Shown one piece after another: positions 1 to 11,604 of a stretch of DNA of 64,000 nt; the stretch's first letter is position 1, and each line of letters starts with the position of its first letter. Under the pieces are notes generated by a model that searched no databases, had not been told where the DNA came from, and saw nothing but the letters and a program-made list of their open reading frames with translations. The translations under genes were made by a program, and so were the position numbers. Origin of the DNA: Porites lobata (Eukaryota; Cnidaria; Anthozoa; Scleractinia; Poritidae); the NCBI GenBank assembly GCA_942486035.1, contig CALNXK010000003.1, positions 692,501 to 756,500 on the forward strand, read 5' to 3'.

Positions 1-1349
1 AGCACTAAGGAAAGAGAGGCAGGTAGAAGGCTATTAAAGTCAGTGAGAATACCAGGGAAATAATAAAAAGCTTCGAGACTAGGAGGCTTAGAACGTTTTC
101 GTGGAGGCGAAAAGGTGATAATTCGCGTGCGAGAGAGAAAAGAAGAAAAGTCTCAAGGTCATGTTTCACATTACATCAAGAGCTTATGAGTCGTGTTTTG
201 CCTGTCGGACACTAATTTCTAACTGAATCGATCGTTATTTCGGTCAGCATTTGTGAAATAGCGTACACAGTCTCTCAAGAGACAATCCACGGATTCCAAC
301 AAATCCGTTGTCGGGGAGCCAACAACCACCACTACTGTGAGGGCAATGAATAAGGACGAAATCTTGCTCGAAATTAACCCGGGCATTGCAGCTTAAATTG
401 CATGCTTAAATCAAACTGTAGTTACTTTTCAGCTTCATCGTACATGAAGGGGTTTTTTGTTGACGGTATAATTCGATGCCTCTTATACGACGACTTTCTG
501 TGACCCCATATACCACATGCTTGTTTGTAACGCATATATATGGGTTTTTTTGTGCGCATATATATGCGCGTTTGTAAGAAAATGGTCATATACTTGGGAA
601 TAAAACGCAAGTATACGTGACAAAAAAACGCACGTATATCGTGTAGCAGGAATGATTGCAAGTATACGTGGGAAAAAACCGCACGTATATCGTGTCATCA
701 TTTTGAAACAAATGGCCGACCATAGCGTACCTATGAGACGATCCGGATTAGAATCAGTGATCTGAGTTCCCTCGGATCGTAGCAAATCAATTGAAGCAAT
801 GAATCCTTTCCCATGATTCATTGGTTCCTTTAATGCGCTATGACCCCAGTGATCTCGGATTGCCAAACCTGATCCGAATCATCCTAATGGAACGCACCCT
901 TAATCAAGAGACCAGGACTAAAGCTAGAGTTGTTCCAGCATGATAAATAGTTTTCCAGTGGGACACTCAGCCCTCTTCCCCATCCCCCCCCGAAAATAAT
1001 AATAAGTAATAAACACAGTACCTTTCCTCGTTTGTTTGCTTTTAACAGAACAACGCTTTCAATTGTTAATAAAAAAACATTTATTACCCTGAGAGGACTT
1101 ACAGAGTTGAGATTTTCACTAAAAATTTTTGTAAACTTTCATTAAAACAAAGAAGTGACCTTGCCTTGATCAAAACCTAAAAACAACGTTACCCTCGATT
1201 AGATAGAAACAAACGCTAAGTGGTTTACGATCGTTCTTTCATAAAAAAAGCTTAATTAGAAACTAACCCAACAAACGAATCAGTCTTAATTATCCTTTTA
1301 CTGAAACTGGGAGCTATAAATTGCAACACTTGAGTACTCTGATCATGGT
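1..1349. other. Intergenic, AT-rich, no gene seen
   Basis: I see no coding region with family features here. The stretch holds AT-rich DNA with a short palindromic ATATAT tract near 530-560 and a 51-bp tandem repeat near 600-700. The only other content is the 3' flank of the Ly6-like gene, including a minus-strand AATAAA (TTTATT on plus at about 1080) that could serve as its polyadenylation signal. Confidence 0.5.
607..697. repeat. 51-bp tandem repeat, two copies
   Basis: The motif GCAAGTATACGTG, then an A-run, then GCACGTATATCGTG, occurs at 607 and again at 658, giving a 51-bp period. The second copy has a few substitutions. No function is evident. Confidence 0.6.
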
Positions 1350-4300
1350 TTAAAGAGAAGTGGCCAGAACAGCGCATACGGTGAAGATGATGGCGCTGAC
1401 CAGTGGTACTGTGGCGGCATTGCAAAGATCTCCAGAGCAGCAATCCATCTCACAGGTTCCTTTCTTACAGGCGTCGGTGTCTGTCGCAGTTTTGCAAATC
1501 TCTGCTGAACTACAACCTTTGCCATAACCCTTCACTGATACTCCGCCTTTTTTGATATCTTCGTAGGCCTTAAAACATCGGTTCTCGCCAGAGGAGCAGT
1601 TCACCTTTGTTTTGACGCTTTCACAGTCATCCCAACTTTTCGTGCTTAAGCACTTATAACACTGTAAGCCACATGCTGAAATAGAACACATAATCAGACT
1701 TGCAGGGAATCATTGTATTCCTTTCTGTATAGTCCAGGAAAGCAGTGCTAACAGATTGTAGTAGTACCGTTTTCTCTCTTTGTTGTTTACACGTATAGCT
1801 ATTCGTTCTTTTAAGAGTCTCTCTACTGGTTCTGTCGCAAGGCCTATAACGCTCCAGCAATGCTGTTGATAATTGTTCTAATTACTGAAAAGTACAACGT
1901 CGAGCGTCGCGTTAAGGAGGCCATTGCCAATAAACAAAGAAGACCCGCGTCCCTGTGTACGGACGGACGAGGCAGTGGACCTTCCGCGGTCATTTACTGA
2001 TACCTTTCCGTGCGGACGAAGTTACGTAAACTTAATTTATGTGCTTTTATCGCTATCGAAGTTCAAGCCAAAAGAGTCGAATGTAAAATCTATTATTTTT
2101 GCCGATTTCTTTCAACTACAATGTCTTCGGCAGTGTAGAAGAACAACCGTTTTCAGTAGTGATAATACTAAGAAGTATGATAGTCAGTTTGGCTTCCTCG
2201 CTACCGAAGAAAAGTTTCATTTTTATCTTGTAACGAACAGATTTTCACTTCCATTAACCCGCAACCTTGTTTCTTGGGCAGGGTCTCTCTTCATTCATTA
2301 AAGGTAGCGAATCAGAGCATCTCAGCAGAATCAGCGTGAAATGTTTGGATAACATCCTAAATTCGCATGAGAGTAGACACTTGTGATGTCAATTATATAT
2401 AAAACCACACAAATTAAACTCCTATATATAGCAGTACTTTTATTTGAGCATTTGACATCATTTTGTTTTTCACTCTTAGTCATTAATGAAGTTTCACAGC
2501 TTTCTTCAAAACGTATTCTCCTTTGGCCTTTTTTAAATTCTATACCATTAGTGTACTAGTATAGAAGTTTCAACTAAACAAACAACTCAGTTTGTTTTGT
2601 AGACAACTGCTTCCGCATGCTTAATTACACTCTTTTTTTTCTATAAGAATATATTTTATAGGAATATCGAGGCTGAAATTTGCGAAATCTTAAGAATACT
2701 TTAAGAATAAACTCCAGGCTGAGATTTTGAAAACGATGAATTTCGTCTGGTGAAAATCTGTAAATACAATACAAATATACGTTTTCAATTTATTCCTTTC
2801 TTTAAACGGCAAAACTAGCTAACTATATTTAACAAAACTATAATTGATACCTTAATATATTCTAAAACGAAAATGTCATAAGCTATTATTAAGAATAATA
2901 CAAGAATATTTAAAGCCTAAAATCTGCGGAAAAATAAGAATATTCAGCCTGGCCTGGGAAAACAACATTCTTATAAAAAAAAAAAGAGTGTATGCCGGTT
3001 GCTTCACATCAACTTCTTTATTTAAATGAACTTTAGACTCAGTTATGAAACAATTTTTCATGCTCTTTATCCGCTACACAAGACTCGATCATGCATGCTT
3101 TTTAGGGATATTCAGCCCTTAAGTGACAGAATGTGACAGCAAAATAAATATAGGGCATTATAAAGAATGGGTGGTGCCTTATCAATAATCCTTAAATTAT
3201 AATTATAACAAACCCGATTCCGGGAAAATTTGAATGAGTCCTTTGTCAGTTTCTAGGAATTTTGCGTGGAACGCGATTTATCAATTTCGTAACAAAGGAT
3301 AGACGTTGAGCTAGCAGAGAATGAGGCAATTCTCTGTTGCGTTGAACTCGAAATTCGAAAAGTCTAAAATGGACAAAAAATGAAAACTTTGACATTTCCG
3401 TTAGGACTATGGCATACTGATTCAGAACTCCTACTTAATCAAAACTTAACATGAAAGTGAACGTCTAATATTTCTTTCCTTTTCTGACCTTTGAGAATCT
3501 CATCTGCACTTGAAAAATGAATCGAGTTTAAAATAATCCGGCAATCTCCATTTTTGGAGTGAAAATTTTCACTCCCTTTCTTTGTGGTGGTACCCACTTA
3601 ACACGTCTTTCATGCACTCGTATGCACGAGTCACGATCGCATGCATACGATAATCGTAGCTGGAATTTTCCGTCTTCAAATGAATAAAAGTTACACCGCC
3701 AGGGAATTTAATAGAGGAATTCAGGCTGCAGAAGATACCAAGACATCATTTCCTTCAAGTCCAAAAACAAATTTTATTAGAAATTCTATTCCGTCATTAT
3801 GATTCAAAAGCGTGGAACAGTTTACAATAGCTGAAACCTCTCAAAAGAATTTTAACGTTCTCTCACCAAATTTGATGTACTTCTAATTCAACAATCAAGT
3901 AAACTTCGATCCCATTTGATCTACGAATCAAGACCAATATCCTTTGCATTACTAGTAGAAATGAACCTTTTAAAGTAACAGTTAAAGTTATTTCGGCGAT
4001 GCAAGCTCTAACGAATTTGGTGGTTTACTGAAAGCCTCTGTTAAACGAAAGTAGGCGCTGGCTTATCCGTGAACGCGGAAAATTTTTGTTGTTTTACAGC
4101 GCAGCTGTTTTGATTAAACCTGGCCAGTTAAGTTTTAATGTTTCAAAATATCTTGTCACCAATGTATGAATGCAACTTTCAATCACTTTTACGACCTATC
4201 GACAAACTCAGGTTTTTCTGATCCTCCACTCAGATCAATTTTATACATAAAGACAAACCGTAACAAAGACAAACCGTAATCTTGCAAGGAACAACTGAAC

Positions 4301-4516
4301 AACGTATACCAATACAGCGAAGAAAGTACAGTCCTAAGAAAAGCAACTTTGAATAAAACCGTTTCAAATCCGCTATGTATCGATCGACTGGCATGTCTAA
4401 TCATTGCCAAAAAGAACTAGATGGCAATGAGCGAATCAATGCAATAGAACGGACAAAAAGTACTTACCGAAAGAAACGCAAAGGAGAAATGCCAAAGCAA
4501 AAAGTCCCTGATTCAT
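1350..4516 (-). CDS. Ly6/uPAR-like three-finger GPI-anchored protein
   Basis: This is a two-exon minus-strand gene. Exon 1 (4516-4468) encodes a classic signal peptide, MNQGLFALAFLLCVSF, and ends at a GTAAGT donor in phase 1. Exon 2 (1675-1350) follows a TTCTATTTCAG acceptor and restores the frame with Ala. The mature part opens with LQCYKC and closes with CCSGDLCN, the hallmark start and end of an LU (Ly6/uPAR/CD59) domain, with about 12 cysteines. A hydrophobic C-tail (VPLVSAIIFTVCAVLATSL) fits a GPI-anchor signal, so the product should sit on the outer cell surface. Family members are usually adhesion or receptor-modulating proteins; no specific role can be read here. The 2.8-kb intron is the only one needed and the phase-1 signal-peptide junction is typical of the family. 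Exon 2 is certain as a domain; exon 1 is a strong inference. Confidence 0.85.
2628..2990. mobile_element. Foldback element with TA duplication, in the Ly6 intron
   Basis: The ends are inverted copies: CACTC then a T-run then CTATAAGAAT on the left, and ATTCTTATA then an A-run then GAGTG on the right. TA flanks both sides. The 363-bp AT-rich element has no ORF and looks like a Tc1/mariner-type MITE. A similar end motif recurs near 29350-29390. Confidence 0.55.
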
Positions 4517-4871
4517 CTTTTAGGAGAACTTTTAAGGCAAAACTTCTCTTCAGCAAAGTCAGCTCCTCGGTAAGTCTCCCAAAAAGTAAAATGGCCTTTT
4601 ACATGGAACACGCTATATTAATCGCATCGTATTTTCCCTATTCTGACAGTGAACCAATCAAAATGGTCGATTAAACGTCTATCACAACTGTGCACCAATC
4701 AGAACTTTAGGGCGCTGGCTCGTAATTTAACATCAATAAGCCATTCTTTATCAAAAATTGGCTTGTTTCTCGGAATTTTACCCAAGTCTACATTTTAAGT
4801 GATTAAACGACAAGAGGGCACATGAAACTGAAGAATGCGTACGGTGGGGATTGGGGGTAAAAAATGTTGTG

Positions 4872-5785
4872 GCTATAAAGGTATGCGGATTCACAACTTC
4901 TGCTAATTCAACAAAATAACAAAATCGAACTTGGATGAGGGGCTGGCTTATTAGGAATCCACTGTATTCGGGACAAATCGAGTGAGTTAGAATAGTCGAG
5001 ATAAGATTTCAAAGAACCTGAATTCACCGATTGACCGTTTGCATTTTCGTCACCCGTCTGTCGCACTGTATTCGGGACAATTCACGCACACGAGTTACAA
5101 CGATAGTATAGAAGTTCACCGACAGACGGAAAATTACCGTTCCAGAGTTACTGTTCGAAGCGGATGAGTCAGCAGTCTTCGACCTGTTTGTTGAAACATC
5201 CATGGCAAGCTCCACCGCTGTGATGGAGGAACTGTTAGTCAGTGTTGGGTTTAATTGCGGAAATCGTGTTAAGAATACAGGCGAATTACTCGGCCTTAAT
5301 TCGGTTCAAAACTGGAAGAAGCGAGCCTTTTACCGGTATCTAGTTAACTTTCAAACTCTATCATTCATAAACGTTCTTAGAAATTTGTTGGTTTATAGAA
5401 AGGCTAACACCAAAATTTGTCTTTGACAACTATTTTCATTGCTCGTGTGGCCAGTTGAGACATGCGGTCTAAAAACTCATGAATGAATGTATGAAACCTT
5501 AATGTGCCGTTAACGCATTATTAACAAAGTCCGCTTTTTTGTCGAGCCATGCAGATTCATTAAGCAAATAAAAAACAACTATTTCGTACCCCCTTTTGTA
5601 CGTACTTAGCCGTTAAGTGAAGTCACAGCGTCGAAACAGCAAAGCGTTCTTAAAAGTGTCAATTTGACGTCGTGGTACGTCGTTTACCAATGCCTCGCGA
5701 GAAATTACAGCCCTTCGGCCTCGTTGTTCAACTAGGCAACATCGAATTGATCGATCGGCTCAGTGACCTGTCTGTATAATTACCA
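4872..5785. other. Non-coding stretch upstream of the Ly6-like gene
   Basis: Short open frames here lack any recognisable domain, signal peptide or splice context. A short phrase, CACTGTATTCGGGACAA, occurs twice (about 4970 and 5064). Nothing else stands out. Confidence 0.4.
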
Positions 5786-5789
5786 GAAC

Positions 5790-6140
5790 TTGAATAGCTA
5801 GATGGCAGTGAGTGAATAAATGCAATAGACAAAATGATCAATTCCTACCTTAAGAAAAGCAAAGAAGAAATGGTTAAACAAAAAGTCCCTGATTCATATT
5901 TCATATTCTAATTTCAGCAGTATTCCACGGCAGTTTGTCCCAAAAAGTTGAGCGTATGATAAAGGAACACACTCTATTTAGTCGAACTGATGTTTTCCCT
6001 ATTCTGACAGAAAGCCAATCAAAACGGCCGATTACTGGCATGTGATTTAAGGTCACAGTTTTCTCGGAAAAAGTAAGCCCTTTGTTAGCTTCTCAGAATT
6101 TTACGCGAGTCTATGGTTCATCAGGTAATGATGGCAAGAG
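5790..6140 (-). pseudogene. Decayed duplicate of the Ly6 exon 1 region
   Basis: This block resembles 4410-4830, which holds the promoter and first exon of the Ly6-like gene. The minus-strand pseudo-exon at 5897-5849 has the same 49-nt length and begins with the same MNQGLF codons, but a TAA stop follows after one more residue and a second stop lies near its end; a GTAGGA donor remains. Similarity continues on both sides, including the shared flank CCCTATTCTGACAG. It is a relic of a local duplication, and no matching second LU exon is visible nearby. Confidence 0.65.
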
Positions 6141-6214
6141 GCCAGATCACAAAATTCAACAAATACCAGCGAATTTACGTATTCACGATTGCCGTAGCAA
6201 CATTCTCTTTGTCT

Positions 6215-6350
6215 ACAATTTGATGATTGGATACTGTAAAAAGAATAGAGAAAATTATCCGATAGTGTGCTTTTGATTAAAAGAAAAAGAAACCCGGGTT
6301 AAAATTTAACCCCGGGTTAGCGCTAACCGGCGTTCGAACAACTGGGCCCA
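6215..6350 (+). repeat. Interspersed repeat with GGTTAGCGCTAACC core, copy 1
   Basis: This segment carries TTTAACCCCGGGTTAGCGCT, then TTCGAACAACTGGGCCC, preceded by GATTGGATA and GAAAATTATCC. The same order of blocks is found at about 41640-41820 (minus) and 43600-43775 (plus), so this is a dispersed family. It has no ORF. Confidence 0.6.
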
Positions 6351-6569
6351 GATCATAAAATTCAACAAATACCAACATGGCGAACAACAAAGATCTGGGT
6401 CAGACAAGAAGCGAAGAAATCGTTTACAATAGATTCATAAAGATCCCACTGGGCTAATTAATCGTGCTAAGCGACAGGTATAGACTTTTTTCAAGGTGAG
6501 ACTTTAAATAAGTAATTCATTTATTCACACGAAACTCCTCTGAACCCAGTTCAATTTGCCATTTTACAG

Positions 6570-6720
6570 TAGCCTGCGTAGCAGGCGCTTGGAAGTAGTG
6601 GGCGCAAGAAAGAACGAGCGCGCGAGAGGGAGACACGACACGCGAGGGGAGAGGGAGCGCCTGCCCGGAGGGCCCACCAAAATCGTCTCCTGCCCCCATT
6701 CTAATTACCTGGCAGCCGCT
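6570..6720. repeat. Possible dispersed GC-rich repeat
   Basis: The segment starts with AGCCTGCGTAGCAGGCG, a self-complementary end motif, followed by an unusually GC-rich, purine-rich tract compared with its AT-rich surroundings. The opening resembles the TAGCCTGCG end of the foldback at 8458. I could not define a right boundary. Confidence 0.35.
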
Positions 6721-6884
6721 ACGTGATCTGTCAAAAATTTTGACAGAAAACGACTGACCTCGCACAAAAAAAAGCGTGCCGCCAAAAAGCGTGGTACATT
6801 TTATCTTCGGTTTAATTATATCTGCTATAAAGATCAACTGGGTTATCTGATTATAGAGCGACGGAGCAATAAACTGATGGTTAA

Positions 6885-8268
6885 AGGGGCTATGTCAGCT
6901 GGAGAGCATGCGCTCTGAGGTTATTCAAATTACTTTCAACTGTCAAAATTCTATTGTTTTTAACGCGTGACTTTCTCCATGTGCGCTGTGAGGTTATGCA
7001 AATTACTTTCAACTGTCAAAATTCTATTGTTTTTAACGCGTGAATTTCTTCATGTTCTCTGTCACGTCCAAGGTTCCGAATTTAGAGAGGTTTAGCGAAA
7101 TGGGTTTAGATAAGGGATATTTCGATAGAATTTATGGAACGTTTCTTCTCTGGTTATGCTAGATCAAGAATAAAATTGCGACGACAATTTTACTTGTAGT
7201 TTTGAAGTAAAAACGCATGCCATTCATAAAATAGAGCGCAAACAAAAATTCAACAACAACACATTGTCTTATTCAACAAAATAAATGGAAGTTGTATTTT
7301 ACAAACGAGCTACAAAAGACGCTAGACAGAAGATAAAGACCAAGACTGTTTCAAATCATTAACAATTAAACTTGTCTGTCGCTATTGATTTTATAATTTA
7401 GATGCTGATAGAACAAGAGACCAAGTCTTTGTTTTGATCTTAGGGAAACATACATTATCGCGCAAAATTGTTCGATCGTGCCGAATCACTGCGACGTCGA
7501 GAAAAACCCAGCATCATTGGTATACTACTCCACTATAAGCAGTCCGTTGATAAAAAGGGAAAGCAAACTCTGCTATTTTCCAAAATTATGCTCCAACACA
7601 AACAGTCCAAAAACATGGCATTTACAGGATCTAACTCGTACTAAGGTGCCTCTCTAAGTCCGTTGAGAACAATCTGGACGAGCAAATGGTCGTGTTTATC
7701 TTTGCCATGAATCGAGATAAATACAAGAAGGAATCTAGCCGAATTTTAGAATGTTTCCTTCGCCAGGAGTTTAGTTTCGTCACGAAACTCATGGCCTGAT
7801 GCTCTTGTAATCGTTTACAAAAAACGGCCGCCGCCAACTCGATAGCCGCTTCATTATATGTCCACATACTTTGAGCACAAGAAAAATCCAAGAGCCAGCA
7901 GCCTCTAAAATAACTCAATAGAAAGGTCCTGTGAACTATAGGGAAGATTCCATCAAAGATTCCATCACTCATTGTGGAGTAGCCGTCATTAACTCTGCCA
8001 TTACAACGGCCGCTGATAAGAGGACACAGTAAATCCACGTAAAAACATTCCACAGGCAAACAATTTTAAAATAACGCCAAAAAATTGTTCTGTAATCACC
8101 ATAGAATGATTCTTAATACAAAACTTCGCTAACTATCGAGCGATGGCTGAGATTTAGACAGATAAAAACAGCCTTCCAAAATCTCCGACACAACTTGAAA
8201 AAGTTGGGCTGTCTTTTTCAAGTTTGTTTTCATTGGCTCGCGCATGCGTGTTGGGTGACATAGCCCCT
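6885..8268. mobile_element. Non-autonomous TTAA element (Kolobok/piggyBac-like ends)
   Basis: The ends are AGGGGCTATGTCA (left) and TGACATAGCCCCT (right), exact inverted repeats, each flanked by TTAA (6881-6884 and 8269-8272). TTAA duplication is characteristic of the piggyBac and Kolobok superfamilies. The 1,384-bp interior has no convincing transposase; the longest open frame (142 codons, minus) has no recognisable motif. It contains a 73-bp tandem duplication at 6917-7062. Confidence 0.75.
6917..7062. repeat. 73-bp tandem duplication
   Basis: GAGGTTAT-CAAATTACTTTC and the following 50 bases occur at 6917 and again at 6990 with few changes. It lies just inside the left end of a TTAA-flanked element. 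Confidence 0.7.
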
Positions 8269-8457
8269 TTAACAGACAGCTTTTTAACCACGGGCAAATA
8301 AATAGGAAAGAACAAAGTCATGCGTGCTGTGTATTATAAAAAGCTATTAAATATTGTCCCTGGTAAGTGTTTCATTTCATCAATCATGTCCAAGTTTTGA
8401 TGGCATGCGTTTCATCGACAACACAAGTCGCCAAGTTCTCCTGAGCAAAGAATATTT

Positions 8458-8553
8458 TAGCCTGCGAAAACACCCGTTTCTCCTCGCTCTTCGCCTCCGC
8501 GCGAAACGTCCCCAGCGGCGAAGAGCGAGGAGAAACGGATGTTTTCGCAGGCT
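8458..8553. mobile_element. Near-perfect foldback with 10-bp duplication
   Basis: Arms of about 37-40 bp (AGCCTGCGAAAACA.. and ..TGTTTTCGCAGGCT) surround a roughly 20-bp loop, and AAGAATATTT is directly repeated on each side (8448-8457 and 8554-8563). This is a minimal foldback MITE; the 9-10 bp duplication length fits Mutator-like elements. Confidence 0.75.
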
Positions 8554-8563
8554 AAGAATATTT

Positions 8564-9403
8564 CCGCTGATCTTCATTTCAACGATTCGACAAATCTTTT
8601 GCCTCTCGCCTCTTCTGCTAATGCGTATCCGATGTCAGTTCTTTCCTTCGTGAATACCGTTTGAACATTTCAACTTTTCTTTGAGATTACAGCCACATAG
8701 TCTTGAAGTGACCTCCGAGACCTGAACGTCGATTATACCATTTAGTAGTTGGTTTCAGGAGCTGGTGGTGTAATATAAGACCTTTACTACGTTGTCCATG
8801 TACTATTGATTGACAAACATTAACCACAAAGGACCGCAAACTAATATGCCGAAGGACGTAATGTTTGTACTTTATGTATTTTGGGGCTGTAGATCTTTTA
8901 TAGATCCGATATGCTGTAATTCTTGCATGGTTCTGCCATGTTTTAGAGGTTGGTTTTGGCCAATGCTTTATTTTCTATGCAAGACATCAACTTGACACTT
9001 TGACTCTAGCCCCCCAGCCGGCACGTGGTTTGGCGTGATTCTGTATGTGTGGAGAGTTCTAGATCAGGGCTGAGTGCGCGGATTTTTTTCATCAGGTCCA
9101 CCTTTCTCTTGTTTTTGAGGTGTCGGCTGAACACCGTAGGACTTCCGTAAATTGCCCACAAAAGAGTAACTCAAGCTACCATGAACTGAAATGAAAGTAA
9201 CCGCAATATCCGATCAAAAAGCAAGGTTTAAATCTTTTTCTGCTCCGCTAGCCGCTCTTCCGAGGCACTTACTATTTCGATAATAATAAAAAGGCATAAA
9301 CATTTTACATAGCGCCTTTGTCAGTCTCGGGCAGTAAGATAGTATAAAATGGAGGTAGACTCAGGAATTCAGTTTTGTGACTGCACTGCAACTTTGAAAC
9401 TAT
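8564..9403. other. Intergenic, nothing recognised
   Basis: AT-rich sequence between the foldback at 8458-8553 and the large TTAA element. Open frames are short and without family features. Confidence 0.4.
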
Positions 9404-9407
9404 TTAA

Positions 9408-10013
9408 GAGCGACTTCGCGTAACTATCAACTACCAGTGGAAATAGTCAAAAAATGACCTCCCCTCAAACTCCGCCAGAATGAAGCCCTGTGGGCCCTAG
9501 TTACAAAATCGTTGGTTTAAGTTCGATCGATTGAACGGTATTTTTTTAACGAATTTTTTCTTCACGAGGACTAAAATGGGCTAAAATTATGCAAAAATTA
9601 GAGCCAGTTTCAGTGGCTCGTATATTTAAAAATAAAGATTGTCATTAAAATATAACTAGCTGTCATATCTTTACTTCATTTCCTCTATAACTAGAACTAA
9701 TAAGATCGCGATTTAGTCAACAATAGATTTTTAAACAAATTTTCAAAGTTGTTGACTCAAAATCGCTTTTCAAACGGTCAAAATTTAGCACATTTTCAAG
9801 AGCAAAAAAAGCGTATTGGTACATGGCTTTAACTAACAATTCTTGCCTAGTCTGAAAGAGCATTCTTTTTTCTTCAAATTAGCGAAATAAAATTTTTGGG
9901 TAAATGAAATCACGAGCTTTGACAAAGCAGGGTAAAATGTAAATATTACACTTAAAAATATGACCTCTGACTCGAATCCAAGCAACTGCGAATTACGGTA
10001 GGCGGCAAACCCT
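9408..10013 (+). repeat. Left terminal inverted repeat of the large element
   Basis: The repeat begins GAGCGACTTCGCGTAAC and ends near GGTAGGCGGCAAACCCTTTT. It contains blocks such as AAGCCCTGTGGGCCCTAG and AGATCGCGATTTAGTCAA that recur in inverted order at 25738-26290. Confidence 0.85.
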
Positions 10014-10374
10014 TTTGGCCATTTGGTTATTTTGAACCTTTTTAAAACAATATTGATCCGAAATATGTATAGATGAGAGATATGTTAAATTATTAAGTGT
10101 TAAAAGCCCATGATGTGGTTTAAATTCCAATAAGACGCAAAACATCTGTTCGTTGCATGACCGATAAAATCAGCGAAGTGAGCGAATCAATGCATGCCTA
10201 AACAATATTTAATCCGATCTTACCCTCCTAAGACTGATACGTTCCAGTATCAGATTTAATAAAGCTTCACAGAAGATTCCTTGGAATGACTTCAGAGGGA
10301 AATGATTGGAGAATTTGAAACTATAGCTCGAGCGCATTGCACTTCAACTTGTCGGGACGGGACAATTGCAAAAC
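10014..10374. other. Interior of the large element, no gene
   Basis: Sequence between the left TIR and the LINE 3' tail. I see no ORF or repeat of note. Confidence 0.4.
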
Positions 10375-10495
10375 AACAACAACAACAACAACAATTTATT
10401 AAGGTATTTCCATATCTATACATGGCATTACCTATCTAATATTTATGAATAAAGTACAAATATATCATTTATAAATATATAGCAAAATAAAAAGA

Positions 10496-11588
10496 TTATA
10501 TTCTTTTCTGAAATAACATATCATGTCTGTAACGCATACATTCAAAAACAAAAGCAGCAATTGATCTACAAACAGAGGGATCTATACTATTAAAGAGAAA
10601 TAAAAGTTTTGAAGTCACATCTAAGTCCTTGAAAAGTGTATATCTATCAGATATTTCACTGAAGAATTTTAAACGTAAATTGTCATAAAGTTTGCAGAAG
10701 AATAGAAAATGAAGTTCATTTTCAACTTCATTTGTCTGACATAGATAACATATTCTTAAATTTTCGGGAGTTTTAGGTACTGTGTGTCTGCCTGTTTCAA
10801 TATGTAATCGATGATTTCCTAGTCGAAATTTATTGAGTGCTGTTTTGTGAAGTGGGTTTTTAATCATATTTAAGAATTCTGCTTTTTTATTATCGTTCTT
10901 AAAGGTAGTATAAAAATTCAATTTTCTATTTGTTTTAAGGAGGGTAAGTTGATGCTCAGTTAGAGCATTATTGATGTTTTGCTTGATGTAAGAGGTGAAG
11001 ACTTTTTCGTTGTTTTCATTCAATGTTATGGCGGTTGCGTTGTACTTGCTACAGATAGTTTTTATTTTCTGCATCAAACCTGGCTGGTTGTTATCGGCCA
11101 TTTCCTGGGAGAGTTGTAGACATTGTTTTGCTATGTTTTTATCTGGCATATTTTGTAAATGAATCCAAAATTTAATAATTGAGGTATCTATAGTTAATTT
11201 CAGCGGTAATCTACCGAGTTCATTTCTAGCAGCGACGTTTGGACATTGTTTATTTACGCCTAAGGACTGTTTGCAAAAATATATATGCGTTTTTTCAATT
11301 ATGTCTTTTTCCCAGGCGTTAAAATCATCTTTAGTATATATGCCCCAGATTTCAGATCCATATAAAAGAATGGGGAGGAAAAGCGAATTAATGAGTTTAT
11401 TGGTTATGTCAATTGGTAGTTTCAAGAAATCAAGGTAGCGTCGTATCGCAAAAAACGATCGTCGTGTTTTTTCTTTTAAGTTTATTTTACACACATTGAA
11501 GTTCCCATTTGTAGCTAAATTGATTCCGAGGTATGTATAATTGTTAACAATTTCTATTTTGTCATTGTTTATCTGAAAACAATATTTG
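10496..11588 (-). CDS. LINE reverse transcriptase, C-terminal half
   Basis: This is the 3' part of the LINE ORF. It reads from NKYCFQINNDKIE through a thumb-like region (PILLYGSEIWG) to a terminal C-x2-C...H...C zinc knuckle (CYLCQTNEVENELHFLFFCK), then a stop. Its 5' edge is the TTAA target of the Kolobok element, and in frame it continues directly from the fragment ending at 17873. Alone it has no start and would not be expressed. Confidence 0.85.
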
Positions 11589-11604
11589 TTAAAGTGCTAC
11601 TACG

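Noticed and set aside
1924..2301. 125-codon plus-strand frame
   Set aside because: It lies within the intron of the Ly6-like gene, has no motif, and its start is not in a convincing context.
7631..8059. 142-codon minus-strand frame inside a TTAA element
   Set aside because: No transposase or other motif; the element looks non-autonomous.
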